NCBI RefSeq assembly: GCF_019925205.1
Contig: NC_083560.1
Span: 24,509,145 to 24,573,144, forward strand
DNA: 64,000 bases
Direction: 5' to 3'
Origin: Metopolophium dirhodum
Taxonomy: Eukaryota; Arthropoda; Insecta; Hemiptera; Aphididae
The first letter of the stretch is position 1. Every line of letters starts with the position of its first letter. Positions 8,661 to 18,360 of the stretch are shown piece after piece. Both the position numbers and the translations under genes were made by a program. Below the pieces are notes generated by a model. The model was not told where the DNA came from. It saw nothing but the letters and a program-made list of their open reading frames with translations, and made no database searches.

Positions 8661-9379
8661 GTTTGACTGGAAATACAACTATATTATCAACGAATTATTT
8701 TCCGTCCCTAAATGTTTACGAGGATTCAGAAATAGCTTTGTTATCTTTGCAAACGTGCAATTCATTTCCAAATATTATAAATCCAACTAATAACCGGCTG
8801 AGAATAAAATCAATTCCTCCAGATAGAATAGCAAAAATTCAATTTTTTATACCAGTCGAATGCCGTGACATAGAAGATATTAACAAATATATGGTAGAAG
8901 AGTTATCTCAAGTCAATAAAGTCTACGGAACAAAGCTGACATTCAGTGTACGTATTGATCCTGTCGATTTTAGAACGTATATAAAATGTAATGGAATACT
9001 AAACTTTGAGCATCCGTATAGTATAGCACCTGTTTTTGGGTATAGAAAGAAAGTTTGTGGACCGTTTCATGAAGAACATCGATCGGATAAAGCTGCAAAT
9101 TTAAACACAATTAATTCTATAAAAGTAATGTGTAATATAGCACATGGGTCATTCAACAACCAACTTCAAAGCCATTCGATATATGAGTTTTTCCCAAGTG
9201 GGAGAAGAGGAACAAAGGTTGTTCAATCTCCGGTAAACCTTATATATTACAGATTAAACAAAACAGATATTAATTCAATTACTGTTCAGTTAGTTGACCA
9301 AAACAATAATCCAATTGACAATTTTAACGAAACGTTAACAGTTGTTCTGCATATTAAACGTCACGGATCTCATCATTAA
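8639..9379 (+). CDS. Penton-like minor capsid protein, paralogue 1, 246 aa
   Basis: Beta-rich protein matching, from memory, the minor capsid (penton base) proteins of insect Polintons. Features include an N-terminal strand with SLTGN, a YEDSEIALLSLQTCNSFPNI block, a central IDPVDFRTYIKCNGIL and EHPYSIAPVFGY segment, a QSHSIYEFFPS motif and a C-terminal TVVLHIKRHGS strand. A single jelly roll is expected at capsid vertices. It is about two-thirds identical to the next gene, so the pair arose by tandem duplication. The start lies inside the protease frame. Copy 2 has one Ile-to-Val change. Confidence 0.75.
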   Translation: MYESVTLSLTGNTTILSTNYFPSLNVYEDSEIALLSLQTCNSFPNIINPTNNRLRIKSIPPDRIAKIQFFIPVECRDIEDINKYMVEELSQVNKVYGTKLTFSVRIDPVDFRTYIKCNGILNFEHPYSIAPVFGYRKKVCGPFHEEHRSDKAANLNTINSIKVMCNIAHGSFNNQLQSHSIYEFFPSGRRGTKVVQSPVNLIYYRLNKTDINSITVQLVDQNNNPIDNFNETLTVVLHIKRHGSHH

Positions 9380-9400
9380 ATTTATATCTTAGATTTTGTA

Positions 9401-10141
9401 ATGTATGAGTCAGTTACTTTAAGTTTAACTGGGAATGCTACCATATTATCTGTAAATTATTTTCCACCTATAAACCTTTACGAGGACTCAGAAATAGCTT
9501 TGTTATGTTTACAGTCATTTAATTCGTTTCCAAATATTAATGATAATAATAATAAATTTTCTATACAAGTAGCTGAGAATGAAAACAATAATGATCCTAT
9601 GATATGTTTTATTACATTGGAAGAGGGTTGTTATGAAATTGAAGATATTAAGCAACGAGTTAAGAAGCAAATAGATGACTATAATAGTAAAAACTTAACC
9701 AATTTAACATTCGACATTACAGTTGATCCTAACGATTTCAGATCGTATATAAAATGTAATGGGATACTACACTTTGAGCATCCGTATAGTATAGCACCTG
9801 TATTCGGTTTTGAAAAACGAGTATATAAGCCACACAATGAAATTCTTCGATCGGAAAAAGCTGTAAATTTAAACACAATTAATTCTATAAAAGTAATGTG
9901 TAATATAGCTCAAGGATCATTCAACAACCATCTTCAGAGTCATTCGATTTATGAGTTTTTCCCAAGTGAAAGGACAGGGTTGAAAGTAATTCAGTCACCA
10001 CCAAATTTAATATATTACAAATTGAATAAAACAAATATTGATTCGATAACCGTTCAGTTAGTTGATCAAGATCATAATCCGATTGATAATTTTGCTGAGG
10101 CATTGGCAATTGTGTTACATATTAAACGTTACGGATCTTGA
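9401..10141 (+). CDS. Penton-like minor capsid protein, paralogue 2, 246 aa
   Basis: Same length and order of motifs as its upstream neighbour (SLTGN, YEDSEIALLCLQ, IKCNGILHFEHPYSIAPVFGF, QSHSIYEFFPS, LHIKRYGS), with the strongest divergence at residues about 45-95. Twenty-one bp separate the two. The predicted protein is unchanged in copy 2 (56564-57304). Keeping two diverged paralogues intact in both copies suggests distinct roles, for example different positions or receptors on the particle; this is inference. Confidence 0.75.
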   Translation: MYESVTLSLTGNATILSVNYFPPINLYEDSEIALLCLQSFNSFPNINDNNNKFSIQVAENENNNDPMICFITLEEGCYEIEDIKQRVKKQIDDYNSKNLTNLTFDITVDPNDFRSYIKCNGILHFEHPYSIAPVFGFEKRVYKPHNEILRSEKAVNLNTINSIKVMCNIAQGSFNNHLQSHSIYEFFPSERTGLKVIQSPPNLIYYKLNKTNIDSITVQLVDQDHNPIDNFAEALAIVLHIKRYGS

Positions 10142-10142
10142 G

Positions 10143-10301
10143 ATGGGTTTAAAATTCAATATAAACCCACTACTTCGGATCAGTACAACTAGTCATAAGA
10201 CTAAAGTGCTACCAGCAACATCAAATCAAATAAAAAAATTGACGGTGAAGAATAAAAAAATTTTACAAGCTTTGGGTTATCAATTAAAGCAGAATGCCTG
10301 A
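10143..10301 (+). CDS. Small basic virion-cluster protein, 52 aa
   Basis: The start is taken at the ATG at 10143, one base after the preceding stop; the longer open frame back to 10062 lies inside the penton gene and is rejected. The product is basic and ends in a KILQALGYQLK-type helix. A short basic protein with a LxxLGxxL ending sits in the same place in other insect Polintons as I recall them. The stop overlaps the major capsid ATG by 8 bp. Identical in copy 2. It could be a core or scaffold peptide; function unproven. Confidence 0.55.
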   Translation: MGLKFNINPLLRISTTSHKTKVLPATSNQIKKLTVKNKKILQALGYQLKQNA

Positions 10302-11502
10302 AAGTGATATTTTGGATATAACTTCACAGTACGAAACGGATTCTAAAATTACAAAAATTGAATATCATTCATACGCACCGTATACAACATCATTTAATAA
10401 TAATGATGAAATACGTATATCGATCCAGCAAACGGATGTCTATCCATATCTACACGAAAGCTTTATTTTTTTGGAAGGAATAATTACTGATGCTACCAAA
10501 GTGAAACTAACTAATAACGGTTACTCTTACCTTTTTGAGCAAATACGGTTGGAAATCAATGGGATAGAAGTAGATAGCACGCGTGTTCTTGGAATCACTA
10601 GCTCGTTGAAAGGTTACTTATCCGGTACGCCAGACAACTACAATTGCTATGAAAATGCTGGCTGGAATTTTAAAAACGCAACGCAATCAGAAAATGATAA
10701 AGGTGAATTTAGTGCTTGCATTCCATTGAAATATTGGTTAGGTTTGTTTGAAGATTATAAAAGAATATTAGTGAATTCTAGATTGGAATTAATATTAACT
10801 CGAAGTCATAGCGATTTAAATGCTTTAAGTTTAAAAACTGGTGTAACTGCTTCTGAAGGTAAAGTCGTTTTAAATAAAATAGCCTGGATGGTTCCACATA
10901 TAACTGTTGACGATGAAGAAAGGTTAAAATTATTGAAACTTATAGAAAAAGAAAAAAGTTTGTTTATTCCTTTTAGATCTTTTGAGACTTTTGAATATCC
11001 TGAACTCGGAACCGCTAAAAAAGTTGTATGGAATTTGAAAACTGCTTCAAAATTAGAAAAACCACGATTTATCATAATTGGATTGCAAAAAGGACGCAAA
11101 AATATGTTATCGAAAGATTGTAGTATATTTGACCATTGTAATTTAACAAACGTTAAAGTATTTCTGAACTCGATAGCTTATCCATACAATAATTTGAATT
11201 TAGATTTTACTAAAAATAATTTCACTTTATTATATAATATGTATACATCGTTTCAAGAATCGTACTATGAAAAAAGTATTCGTAACCCGATATTGAGTCC
11301 TTCTACTTTTCTGACAAACGCTCCAATTATAGTCATCGATACTTCGAAACAGAACGATTCAGCTACTGCCTCGGCAGTGGATGTTCTATTGGAAATTGAA
11401 GCTTCAGAATCGCTTGCAGGTGTAACTGCTTACTGTTTATTAATTCATGATCGTATTGTAGAATATGTACCTTTTACTAGAGAAGTAAGGAAACTTGTGT
11501 AA
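10294..11502 (+). CDS. Putative major capsid protein (double jelly-roll family), 402 aa
   Basis: Last and longest gene of the virion cluster. Blocks recalled from the insect Polinton capsid family are present: YEYHSY-like N terminus (IEYHSYAPYTTSFNNNDEIRI), LFEQIRLEINGIEVD, SACIPLKYWLGLFEDY, LNKIAWMVPHIT, EKPRFIIIGLQ, FDHCNLTNVKVFLNS, IVVIDTS and a VEYVPFTREVRKL end. It is shorter than most adintovirus hexons, so a compact double jelly roll is expected. The protein is the same in copy 2, which suggests strong constraint or a very recent common source. The family name is by recollection; the fold was not computed. Confidence 0.78.
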   Translation: MPESDILDITSQYETDSKITKIEYHSYAPYTTSFNNNDEIRISIQQTDVYPYLHESFIFLEGIITDATKVKLTNNGYSYLFEQIRLEINGIEVDSTRVLGITSSLKGYLSGTPDNYNCYENAGWNFKNATQSENDKGEFSACIPLKYWLGLFEDYKRILVNSRLELILTRSHSDLNALSLKTGVTASEGKVVLNKIAWMVPHITVDDEERLKLLKLIEKEKSLFIPFRSFETFEYPELGTAKKVVWNLKTASKLEKPRFIIIGLQKGRKNMLSKDCSIFDHCNLTNVKVFLNSIAYPYNNLNLDFTKNNFTLLYNMYTSFQESYYEKSIRNPILSPSTFLTNAPIIVIDTSKQNDSATASAVDVLLEIEASESLAGVTAYCLLIHDRIVEYVPFTREVRKLV

Positions 11503-11527
11503 ATATAATTAAGAATTAATTTTTAAC

Positions 11528-11533
11528 AAAAAA
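11528..11533 (+). terminator. Poly(A) signal lost in copy 1 (AAAAAA versus AATAAA)
   Basis: Just after the capsid stop, copy 2 has AATAAA at 58691-58696. The aligned bases here are all A. No other canonical signal is seen between 11503 and the terminal repeat, so transcript ends may differ between the two copies. Confidence 0.6.
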
Positions 11534-11641
11534 AACTATTATTTAATAATTTGTGTTCTTTACTTGAAATAATTATTTTAGTTTTAAGATTTGCTAAAAA
11601 ATTTGCTACACGAAGACAAAATTTGGTAGAAAATCTCTGTT

Positions 11642-11744
11642 TGTGTTACACGGTAAATCTGAGTGCTCCAAGGGGGACATTCCCCCTTGAAAAAAAATTT
11701 TTACCGTGGAAAAGCTGGCTGTGAACATACAAATATATACTACT
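11642..11744. repeat. Right terminal inverted repeat of Polinton copy 1
   Basis: Matches 58806-58908 and the reverse complement of 44228-44330. It ends ...TACTACT|AATACG. It contains a nested hairpin: outer arms CACGGTAAA/TTTACCGTG (11649-11708) and inner arms CAAGGGGGA/TCCCCCTTG with a 3-base loop. Confidence 0.95.
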
Positions 11745-12440
11745 AATACGAATATAAAATGCCTCTTGTTATTATTATTTAATTAGTTGGCACATACAAC
11801 AATATTATAGTACTTAACTCATATAATGATTTAACTGATAAGTGTAGAAAATACGGTATTCCTATGACAAATGGTACATAATAGTGTTGAACAAGTATTG
11901 TTTTTTAATTTCGAGTCGTGTCGAGTTCAAAATACGAGTACTTGACAAACGCCGATCATTCAAAAAATTCTAGTACGTTTTGAGGATCACGTCTATGTAT
12001 TCTTATCGGAAATATTTGTGTTGTTTCAGTTATTTATAGTTTTAACATTTATTTCTCAATACAATAATATAAATAGTTTTGAACCGAGTACTCAATGCAA
12101 GGCAAACTCTATTCAAGTCGACTCTTTACTCGTAATTACAAGTATAAAAAAAAAAACTCTATTCGAATATTGTTCGTAAGTCAAGTACTCGACCAACTCA
12201 AGTGTATAATAATATATTCTTGGAAATAAATCATCAAACACACAAAATAACAGTCTCTATGGATCGCTTATAATTTATAAGTTATAAACATACGGGCCTG
12301 GCTCGGGGACCCGCACAGTCCTGCCCTGCACTTACGTGCTTATATATTATGTGACGAAATGCTTCGTTTGCCTATTATTACGAATATGAAAATATCTATT
12401 ATTATTATTTAATTAGTTGGCACATACAACAATATTATAG
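11745..12440. repeat. 65-bp direct repeats flanking a 0.57-kb spacer
   Basis: The sequence at 11745-11812 recurs at 12378-12440, sharing the run TTAGTTGGCACATACAACAA and its neighbours. The first copy begins exactly at the Polinton end. The spacer (11813-12377) has no ORF and contains several near-repeats of CGAGTACTYG and GAGTCG. Confidence 0.6.
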
Positions 12441-14179
12441 TATCATATTTATACTATATTTATGTTTATTGTACCAAATGGTGGCAAATACTTTATTGCA
12501 TTATGAAAAAAAGTGTTGTTAATATCATATTATCCAAGGAAATTAATTAAGAGTATGACATTGTCTCTGAAATACAAGTGAACTCAACGGTAAACGATAA
12601 GTAGAACATGACACATGACATGAAACAGTATTTTGTACGATAAGAAATTATGGTACCTGTATAGCTCATCTAATACTTAATATATATTTTATACAGGTAC
12701 AAAAAGTTCAGAATATTGTTGGATCGCAGGGAAGGTAGTTCAACCATCATTGGTAACCAGTATATAGGGATAACCATATCATGGGGTAGAACAGTACCGA
12801 TTTAACAGACATTTAAACGGAAATAGTCTCATTTAACTTATTTTATACATAAAATATTACAACATTGAAGGCTGTTGTACATCGTTCGAACAATTTCATT
12901 TTATACTAGACTGATACAGTTATAAATTTCAAAAATGTATTTGATGGTGGAAAGATAAAATTTTATAACCAACGTAAAATAGACATTTAACTGATAAAGA
13001 TTAAGAATTAATAAATACACATTATTCCCAGGTAATGTACACTCTAAAACTATTTACAATCTAATCGCTTCTGAAAATTGTAATTTTGTGTATAAAATCA
13101 ATATTGGGTTTTCCATTAGCCCATTATGATATTCTACTACTGAAAAACAATTGAATATTAACAGGAAATGTATGATACTTAAAACTTTTAAAAAGATAGA
13201 AAAAGGTATGGGATTTTCCACAGAGATATGGCTAAAATGTTAACTTATTTTAACTGTATAAATCTCATCAAATTTAAAAGTCAAAAAATGAGCATAGGTA
13301 ATTACTTAATTTGAAAAAAAAAATAATTTGAATAAATAAAGTTATTTAATAATTGCGTCAGTGACGATTGGAAGTTTGGTTACGTTTTTATCACGTCAGT
13401 TTGGCTCGTTTGTGAACGCGTTTTGAGTACTTTTGATGCGATAGATCAGAATATAATATATACCAGGCAATAGGTATGTCATGATAGTAATTCGTGTTGG
13501 CGATTAATATTTTGAACTGTAGTTACTATAATTGCCTACTGCCATCGCCGCAAACGTCAAAACTGAAGAAAAAGTAGCGGCTAGGTCCTTTGACCCTGGT
13601 ACCGACAACCCCTATTCGACTACGGGCTGAAGGAAATAAACTATAATAAACTTTATTTTAACAGTACTCCATACGGTAAGATATGTATGGATTTTTAAAT
13701 CAAAAAAAATATCTATTTAGATATTAAAATATATAAGTTAGAATTCCAGAAAATTGAACGGCATGATGAAATAAACTAGGATGTACAAAAAAAATGTATG
13801 ATTGTACATATTAATTATAATTCTGTTCGTGAAACTTAACTGTTATATTATTAATATAAGTGAATTGTAATTATTTACATAATAATAAAATATTATGGAA
13901 GGTAGTTAAGTAAAAAAAATAAAAATATTTTCAAATGTTATCAATAATTCATAGTATTTAGGTCTCATATTAATACTAATTTATATACTTAAATTATTAA
14001 TAAAATATTGATACCCAAAATATGTAAGAAAAAAAAAATAAATAACACATTTAATATGAAATGAAAATTAATAATTGATAGGCAGGTAGGTAGCTATGTA
14101 ATAAAATATATAAAATTTATTATCATGTAAATACATTAAAAAGTGAATTTTAGAACCATAAATGGTACAAAACTATTCA
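12441..14179. other. Intergenic, nothing recognised
   Basis: AT-rich DNA with many stops in every frame. A slightly GC-richer patch at 13370-13620 has no ORF or domain. Confidence 0.4.
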
Positions 14180-14605
14180 CATTACACAGTGCTTGACTTG
14201 TTAAAATAAAAGAGGTAGAACTCTGTTTACTTTTTAAAAAAAAAGTGTTCCCATTATTTGTTAGTTGTTAACCTTTATTGAGCCGTCAAAATACCATCGA
14301 TACCCCTCTTTAAATCATGTAAAAAATATTTATAAATAATAAATTTTATAACAACATTAAATAACAGTTAAATATATTCATGTAGTTTGTGGTCTAACGG
14401 TGAATTTACAAATATAGTATGTGGTCTATCGCAAATAAACGAATTAATATATCAACTTATAGTATATCATTCTACAAAAAATATTATAATTAAAAAAAAT
14501 TAAAATTAAAGTAAATTAAATTAGGTACTTATTGGTTAATATATTATTATGTTTATAATTGTCTCTAAATTTTTGTCAAGAATTTTTAATATTGTGTTGT
14601 TTTGG
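14180..14605 (-). repeat. Repeat family R, copy A, outer part
   Basis: Inverted match to 36380-36720. Shared landmarks are a tract reading AAAAAGTGTTCCCATTATTT, the run TGAGCCGTCAAAATACC, AAGAGGGGTA on the other strand, and GTGGTCTAACGGTGAATTTA. The match continues in 16825-18360 after the Mutator-like insertion at 14608-16790. Confidence 0.7.
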
Positions 14606-14607
14606 GC

Positions 14608-16790
14608 GGGACCATTTTCCTCCAAAAACGAGATACCGTTTTCCTCCACTGTTCATTTCCCGCCAAAAACAAAAAAAGGTTGGTTTCCATTTTCCTCCAC
14701 ATTATTTTTGACTAAAATTATGTCTATTTTCCTCCAATATTTTAGTCAGCGTTTTTATTATAAAAATAGAGTATAGATAGGATCGCATTTTGCGCGTATC
14801 TGTTGATTAAATTCTAGTCGCGTTCTTATAGGCTAGGGAAATACGTTAGTCCAAGTGTCCGACAGCACACACGGCTTATAACAGTTGATTGTAACTTTGA
14901 TTAAGCCTAATAAAGATACGTACATACAACATACGGGTATATACGTCTATACTTATATTGTTATATTGTGTATCATCAATAAAATTGTCACTGATTATTA
15001 TGATTATACACATTGAGACACACGAATATACTAAATACTCGTATCAATAAGACAATATTTGTAGAAGCTTACCGTACGCCGAATAGTGCCTATAGTGTTT
15101 TTTATAGTTTAGCAAATTTTAATTTTTAAAATGTCTGAACAAGCGACGTTTATTGAAAGTTCTCGAGGAAAACCTTTAATAATTCGTGATAGTTAGAAGT
15201 ATTTCTTAGCATATAAGTCAAAATCTGAATTATCACGTTGGCGATGTTGTTTAACGACTTGTCAAGCAGTTATATACACTAATAAAAATGTAGAAATAGT
15301 AGCCAATGAATTACACAAAATGTACATAATCATTTGCCATCACCAAAAAAAGTAAATCGACAAATAGTAAATAATGCATGTAAGCGAAAAGCAATTGACG
15401 ATTTATTCTGACGACCGAAAAAGTTGATACTTAAGGAATTAGGTCAAAGTTCTGCCGACTGTTCAAATTTTGATGATACCAATATTCATAAAATCAGGAA
15501 AAATATTTATGCAGCCCGTCAATCTTTGCTGCCGAACCTGCCGAAAAATATTGAAGAGGTACATTTAGCAATCAACAATATGGACATTAAAACTTCTTCC
15601 GAAGAACAATTTTTACTCGTTAATGATGATACTAAAAATGTGTTAATATTTTCTTGTTACCAAAACTTGAAATTTTTATGTAAATCTGAAAATATTTATT
15701 GCGATGGTGCATTTACATACAGTGCTAAACATTTTAACCAAATGTTTACAATACATGGCTTTAAAAACGGACATTAGATACCAGTTGTGTTTTGTCTTCT
15801 AGTTAATAAATCCACTGATACATATTATGTTAATACATTTAATCATATTTTACTTAAATGTATTGAATTCAAATTGACAATAAATCCAAAATCAATTACT
15901 ATTGATTTCGAGCAAGCTATTCATGATGCTGTTTCTATAGTATGGCCTGATACACTAATAGTTGGCTGTAGGTTTCACCTGACACAATCATGGTTTCGGT
16001 AAATCCAAAATCTCGGTTTAGTTCAATACTATAAAGAAAAAAACTCTGAAATAGGGTCTTGGATAAGAAACACGTTTGGACTCACATTTCTAAGTCCACA
16101 AGAAGTTTCCAAATGTTTTATTGAAGACTTTATGAGTATTATACCAAACGATCGAAGAGTGAGTCAGTACGCTGATTATTTAACCGATACGTATATTTCA
16201 GAAAATTCTATATTTCCACCAGTTAATTGGGCAGAATCGTCTTCTTCGTTATCAAGAACCACTAATGCATGCGAGTCTTTCCACTCTCATTTCAAAGAAA
16301 ACTTTTATAAAGAAAAGCCTAATATATTTATGTGGCTTAATATTATTAAGCAAACTCAAACTAATATTTATTGTAAAATAAGAAGTATACATGTACCAAA
16401 AAAATCAAAGGATTACCGAGCAAACAAGCGTCGTGGAGAAATTGACGATGCTATTATTAAATTACAAAATGGAGAAATGTCTCGGTGTGTACCTAATTAC
16501 AAAAAGTGAAATAATTATTCATATTATATCTAATTTCTATTTTTTTCCAACAGTTATTTATTTGTTACTGAGATGTCTTATAATTATAAAAAAATTTAAT
16601 ATTATTTACTGCAGTGATTTTACTATATTTTATATCTTTTATTTTACATATTATATTATTAACTATATTTTATATCTTTGGAGGAAAATGGAAAGTGGAG
16701 GAAAATGGTCAAAAATTATTTTTTTTTTTTGGAGGAAAATGGACAGTGGAGGAAAACGGTATCTCGTTTTTGGAGGAAAATGGCTACGGT
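14608..16790 (+). mobile_element. Decayed Mutator-like (MULE) DNA transposon
   Basis: Inverted ends are built from repeated CCATTTTCCTCC modules (about 14608-14740 left; the complement GGAGGAAAATGG at 16672-16790 right), enclosing a FLYWCH plus MULE transposase pseudogene. It interrupts repeat copy A: sequences on its two sides are continuous in the uninterrupted copy at 35915-36720. A clean 8-9-bp target duplication could not be read, probably because of age. Confidence 0.75.
15131..16509 (+). pseudogene. MULE transposase pseudogene with FLYWCH zinc finger
   Basis: The ATG at 15131 opens a FLYWCH-like DNA-binding segment (KYFLAYKSKSELSRWRCC ... HH, about 15190-15340) in one frame. The MULE catalytic domain follows in another frame from 15424: CDGAF (first Asp), TIDFEQAIHDA (second Asp), GCRFHLTQSW and the NACESFHSHF block holding the Glu. 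Breaks seen: a TAG within the zinc finger (about 15196), a frame change before 15424, TAG at 15775-15777 and TAA at 16000-16002. It cannot supply transposase. The C-terminal part is still readable to 16509. Confidence 0.85.
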
Positions 16791-16824
16791 TGTTGTTTTA
16801 TGTTCAATCGTGTAGCAACTATTT

Positions 16825-18360
16825 ATTTATTCACTGTTTTAAGTTAAAAATTCTTGTCTCATCCTTATCTTTTACCCTTTCCTTACCTCTCTCCTTAAGT
16901 ACGTAAGAATTCCTATTACTTCCACACAATTTAGACATTCGACATTTTCGTTATTTTCCAAAACACTTTTACTGATTCAAAAATGTGTGGTTGATCCGTT
17001 ACCACTGTAGTAAATCCAAAAGCCATTATACTATTTTAAATAAAATAAGTAAAATAATAAATTATACATAGTATAATTTATGAGTAGAAACGTAGGTATT
17101 AATATAATCCTAAATAACAGGAAACATAGAGCAAAGGTGAAAACAACAAGTTGTTTTACCGAGTCACAAAATAGTGCAATTCAACAATATTAGGGATGTA
17201 CTAATACCCACAGCTATAATACGATATTAAACAATATCACAATTATACATTTAGTATAATTTATAATTGGAAATGTAGGTAGTAATATGCAATGTAAAAT
17301 AGACCTAAATAACAGGAAGCGTGATCAACAACAATTTGTTTTACCTAGTCCCATCATAATGCAATTTGACATTACTAGGGAAGTAATATTAGAATATAGA
17401 TATCACGCCACCAATACGTCATTGTTAGAACCCGCTTAAATACGGGTAGAGCACCTACTATTACTTAGAAGATAGTCAGCCCTCGTCGTAGGTCTATCAA
17501 GCTTACGACAGTGCTTATAATTATTTTGTAATTCAAACTTGTAATAATAAAGTGTTATGTAACTGTCATATTTCAAAAAGTCTAAAAAGTGTTATTAATT
17601 ATTTACCTATCTTTCTCAACACGACTCAAGACGACAACGAACGTGCTACGTCGTTTAAATAATTATTGTATTAGTGTTCAACGTGTCCTTCACGGAGATC
17701 ACTACACCACTTATAAGTAAATAAAGATATTTTGCTAATATGTTGAATGTATTATAAAATATAAATTTTAGTTCTGTGCTGAAGTACTGAATCCATACTT
17801 TTAAGAAATGTTGAAGCAATGTTATCGAAAGTTATAAAACATAACGCCATAGAGATAAAGTGTAACCAAAGAAAAATATTAAACATTTTCTATTAAAGAT
17901 AATCAATAAATCCATGAAAAAACTGACCAGCCACATGCAGACAGCATACCGTATGTCTATATGACAGTTCCTATTACATATATTATAGTTATCACTTATA
18001 ACAAACTCAAAAAGTCATAAGGATAATAAACGTAAATTTTCTCTAAAAGTTAAGTAATATTCAGTCAATATTACTAAATTACTAATTACCCAATATGCTA
18101 AAATTTCTAAAAAAAATAGTTGGGACATTCCATTCCTCTTACTTCTTCACCCAATTTCGAACACTGCTTGTAACAATGATATCACGTCCCCTTTCACGAC
18201 GCTGAAGACTTTCCGCGACGGCCGGCGTGGACCGTCCATCGTTTTTGGCTCACCGCGTTCGAGCGACTTAACGTCACCGCATCCGATACCCGGTTTCTCA
18301 ATCGACGACAACTACCCAGGGCACGTCATCACTGCCCAACATAGCCCATAGGCCCAAAAC
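16825..18360 (-). repeat. Repeat family R, copy A, inner part (split by a solo LTR)
   Basis: Inverted match to 21195-22010, and for the outer half to 35915-36340. Landmarks: CTCTCCTTAAGTACGTAA, ACACATTTTTGAATC on the other strand, CCATAGAGATAAAGTGTAACC, and a GC-rich inner end (18180-18350, TCGTTTTTGGCTC). The solo LTR at 17006-17706 splits it. No coding capacity seen. Confidence 0.8.
17006..17706 (+). mobile_element. Solo LTR (701 bp) with CCAC target duplication
   Basis: Starts TGTAGTAAATCC and ends GATCACTACA (TG...CA). It is flanked by CCAC at 17002-17005 and 17707-17710. The uninterrupted site is preserved on the other strand in copy B (21826-21838, TTATAAGTGGTAAC), with one CCAC only. 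It contains a diverged internal duplication of about 190 bp (roughly 17065-17215 and 17250-17390). The TGTAGTAA start and 4-bp duplication resemble the gypsy element at 37189-60234, but the body differs, so it is a separate family. Confidence 0.88.

Larger units (their letters stand above)
1..11744 (+). mobile_element. Polinton/Maverick-like virus element, copy 1 (left end outside window)
   Basis: This is the same element as 44228-58908, aligned base for base at an offset of about 47157, with only scattered substitutions and small indels (over 99% identical by eye). It ends at 11744 with the same 103-bp terminal repeat as copy 2. By comparison about 2.9 kb of its left end lies before the window. 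The base run AATACG just after the end (11745-11750) is the expected 6-bp target duplication, but its partner is not visible. The right flank differs from that of copy 2, which argues for separate insertion events over segmental duplication. Confidence 0.93.

Noticed and set aside
16391..16906. 171-codon frame overlapping the MULE right end
   Set aside because: It runs through the terminal repeat and AT-rich DNA in a frame different from the transposase.
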